This document shows positions 22,778-24,532 of a stretch of DNA of 24,532 nucleotides, one piece after another; position 1 is the first letter of the stretch, and the number at the start of each line of letters is the position of its first letter. This DNA is from Lysobacteraceae bacterium (GTDB lineage Bacteria > Pseudomonadota > Gammaproteobacteria > Xanthomonadales > Xanthomonadaceae), in contig JAIXTZ010000154.1 of assembly GCA_027483745.1 (NCBI GenBank), positions 1 through 24,532 on the forward strand, given 5' to 3'. A program made the position numbers and the translations under genes. The notes under the pieces are model-generated. The model searched no databases and was not told the origin of the DNA. It saw only the letters and a program-made list of their open reading frames with translations.

Positions 22778-23779
22778 TCAGCGGGCGAGGCGCCGCGCCT
22801 GCTTCTGCGCGTACATTTCCGCATCCGCGCGGGCGATCAGCGCATCGACATCGGTCTCGCCGATCGCGCTGCTCACCACGCCGACGCTGGCCCCCGCATA
22901 GTCGATCACCAGCTCGCCGAGCTCGAAGCGGCCTCGACTGCCGGCCTCGAGGCGCTCGCGCAGGTGCTGGGCGGTGCGGCCTTCGTCGGCCGGTGCGTCG
23001 AACACCACCACGAACTCGTCGCCGCCGTAGCGGCCGAGGATGTCGCCGGGGCGCGTCGACGCCGTGAGCCGAGCGGCGATGGCCGCGAGGAAGCGGTCGC
23101 CGGCATCGTGCCCGTGGTCGTCGTTGATCGCCTTGAAGCCGTCGAGGTCGATGAAGCCCACATGGATGCGCCGCCGCGCCGCGTAGGCCTCTTGCAGGCG
23201 CTCCGTCAGTGCTTCGCGCAACGCGCGACGGTTGGGCAGGCCCGTCAGCGTGTCGGTGCTTGCGTGCGCGGCGAGCGCTTCGTTGCTGGCCTGCAAGCGT
23301 CGCAGCAGGGTCTCGAGTTCGATCTGTTGGGCGATCACGCGGCTGAACAGCGTCAGCACCTCGCGGGTGCCGGGGGCGAGGGGCCGCTTCTCGCGGCTCG
23401 CCGCGCAGAGGGTGCCGAGAAGCTGGCCGTCCTGTCCCCTCACCGGTGTCGTCGTGTAGGTGGTGATCCCGAGCTGACGGGCGGCCGCCGAATCGCCCCA
23501 GAGACCCGGCACGTCGTCGGTCCAAGGCACGTCTTGCTCGATGGCGCGTCGGCACAGGGAATCGCCCCAGGGCACTTCGACGCCCTCGGGAATCTGGAGC
23601 ACCCCAGCGTTTCTTGAGAAGCGGACCTCTTGCAGGCCCGCGGCTTCGTCGATCGTCGTCAGGTAGGTGGATTCCAGGCCACTGACCTGCTCAAGCAGTT
23701 CGAGCAGCGGCCTAGTGAGGGATTCGAGTCCGTTCGACCTTGCGAGGGAATCGGCCACGCGGGCCAGCAGGTCGGTCAT
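22778..23779 (-). CDS. GAF-GGDEF diguanylate cyclase
   Basis: A 333-residue soluble protein. Residues about 15-155 form a GAF-type sensory domain with the segments SLCRRAIEQ and LLGTLCAAS typical of bacterial GAF domains; no ligand can be read from the sequence. A short coiled-coil linker (about 155-172) joins it to the GGDEF domain (174-333), which has DTLTGLPNRR, DLDGFKAINDDHGH and intact GGDEF (252-256). The RPGD inhibitory site (243-246) lies five residues before it, so it should be an active c-di-GMP synthase with product feedback. The ATG at 23779 has no strong ribosome site. It sits 80 bases downstream of aroB and 28 upstream of the FAD oxidase gene on the same strand. Confidence 0.92.
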   Translation of the reverse strand: MTDLLARVADSLARSNGLESLTRPLLELLEQVSGLESTYLTTIDEAAGLQEVRFSRNAGVLQIPEGVEVPWGDSLCRRAIEQDVPWTDDVPGLWGDSAAARQLGITTYTTTPVRGQDGQLLGTLCAASREKRPLAPGTREVLTLFSRVIAQQIELETLLRRLQASNEALAAHASTDTLTGLPNRRALREALTERLQEAYAARRRIHVGFIDLDGFKAINDDHGHDAGDRFLAAIAARLTASTRPGDILGRYGGDEFVVVFDAPADEGRTAQHLRERLEAGSRGRFELGELVIDYAGASVGVVSSAIGETDVDALIARADAEMYAQKQARRLAR

Positions 23780-23859
23780 GTCGTCGGCGCGTGGGGAAGT
23801 GGGGACGATGTTGCCGCGATGCGCGCGGCGGGCGCCAGTCCCGCGCGTGAAGATACCGC

Positions 23860-24532
23860 TTAGCCCGCCGCGAGCACGCGCCGCACCGCGGCCTCGTCGA
23901 TGCCGGTGGCCACGAAGGCTTGGCCGATGCCGCGCCAGAGGATCAGGCGCAGCGTGCCGCTGAGGTTCTTCTTGTCGAGCCGCATCCGCGCGAGCAGGGC
24001 ATCGGGATCAAGGCCCTCCGGGACGGCGGTGGGCAGGCCGAGCGCGTCGAGTGCGGCGACCAGCCGCTCCGTGTCCGCGGCGGGAGCGAGGCCGAGGTCG
24101 GCACTCAAGCGCGCCGCCAGCACCATGCCGACGGCCACGGCTTCGCCGTGCACGAGGCCGCCGAAGCCCTGTTCGGCCTCGATGGCGTGGCCGAAGGTGT
24201 GGCCGAGGTTCAGCAGCATGCGTTCGCCGGTTTCGGTTTCATCGCGGGCGACGATGCCGGCCTTGTGCGCGCAGCTGGTGGCGATGGCGTGGGCCAGCGC
24301 ATCGGCGTCGCGCGACAGCAGGGCGGCCGCGTTGGCCGCCACCCAGTCGAAGAAGGCCGCGTCGCCGAGCGCGCCGTACTTGATCACTTCGGCGATGCCC
24401 GCGCGCAGTTCGCGATCCGGCAGCGTCGCCAAGGTGGCGGTGTCGGCGATCACCGCCGAAGGCTGGTGGAAGGCGCCGACGAGGTTCTTGCCCTCGGGCA
24501 GGTCGACGGCGGTCTTGCCGCCCACCGAGGAG
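23860..24532 (-). CDS. aroB: 3-dehydroquinate synthase, C-terminal part (cut by window end)
   Basis: AroB carries out the second step of the shikimate pathway, turning DAHP into 3-dehydroquinate, with NAD+ and a divalent metal. The frame runs off the window end; about 224 of roughly 360 residues are visible. It opens inside the motif [10 protein letters not shown] and continues with [10 protein letters not shown], the substrate-binding AEVIKYG, and [11 protein letters not shown], whose His residues bind the metal together with one in [12 protein letters not shown]. The C-terminal helical domain ends near [16 protein letters not shown]. The in-frame GTG near 24525 is an internal Val codon, not a start. 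The stop is 80 bases before the GAF-GGDEF gene. aroK would be expected upstream but is outside the window. Confidence 0.95.
   Translation of the reverse strand, partial: SSVGGKTAVDLPEGKNLVGAFHQPSAVIADTATLATLPDRELRAGIAEVIKYGALGDAAFFDWVAANAAALLSRDADALAHAIATSCAHKAGIVARDETETGERMLLNLGHTFGHAIEAEQGFGGLVHGEAVAVGMVLAARLSADLGLAPAADTERLVAALDALGLPTAVPEGLDPDALLARMRLDKKNLSGTLRLILWRGIGQAFVATGIDEAAVRRVLAAG

Noticed and set aside
23822..23847. CGCGCGG/CCGCGCG stem between aroB and the GAF-GGDEF gene as a terminator.
   Set aside because: The 12-base loop, absence of a T-run and very high local GC make it no more than a chance inverted repeat.

Overview
The window is about 24.5 kb of a very GC-rich, densely packed bacterial chromosome. 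It reads as core and lineage-specific chromosomal DNA: no phage, insertion sequence, CRISPR array, tRNA or rRNA is visible. A Gammaproteobacterium of the Xanthomonadales/Lysobacteraceae type is the best inference. The grounds are the GC content, a B12-dependent ribonucleotide reductase split into NrdJa and NrdJb, several c-di-GMP enzymes and a TraB/GumN-type lipo/exported protein. The taxonomic placement rests on protein resemblance alone.

Layout. 1-1798 (+): the 3' end of ahpF, a small membrane protein resembling the Pycsar effector family PycTM (DUF5706), and prmC, whose start lies inside the end of the PycTM-like gene. 1829-4077 (-): an M17 leucyl aminopeptidase followed by an HDOD protein. 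4223-6537 (+): a NatAB-type ABC exporter with overlapping genes. 6542-8796 (-): a DegP/DegQ-type periplasmic protease and a HAD phosphatase. 8797-9232: a divergent control region holding a good sigma70-like promoter and a long structured leader. 9233-12956 (+): nrdJa, a histone H1-like Lys/Ala-rich gene and nrdJb. 12957-13350: no convincing gene. 13351-14463 (+): a membrane diguanylate cyclase. 14470-20027 (-): a GGDEF-EAL protein, a fused esterase/Baeyer-Villiger monooxygenase and a TraB/GumN protein. 20179-20883 (+): a second HAD hydrolase. 20890-24532 (-): aroB (cut by the window end), a GAF-GGDEF protein, a GlcD-like FAD oxidase and a NUDIX hydrolase.

How the genes fit together. The nrdJ block is the best-defined system. 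The large subunit carries the radical site, the small one carries the cysteine-rich tail expected to re-reduce it, and a DNA-compacting protein lies between them, which suggests a link between dNTP supply and chromosome packaging. Second-messenger signalling is heavily represented, with three GGDEF proteins, one also carrying an intact EAL domain, plus one HDOD protein. The fused esterase-monooxygenase would oxidise a ketone to an ester and then hydrolyse it on one polypeptide.

Most worth a second look: an A9 run in nrdJb that forms an A_AAA_AAC slippery heptamer followed at once by a -1-frame stop, the nrdJ leader with competing stems, the histone gene inside nrdJab, the esterase-BVMO fusion, the orphan PycTM-like gene coupled to prmC, and two apparently leaderless genes. 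All functional calls come from reading motifs by eye; no database search was run.
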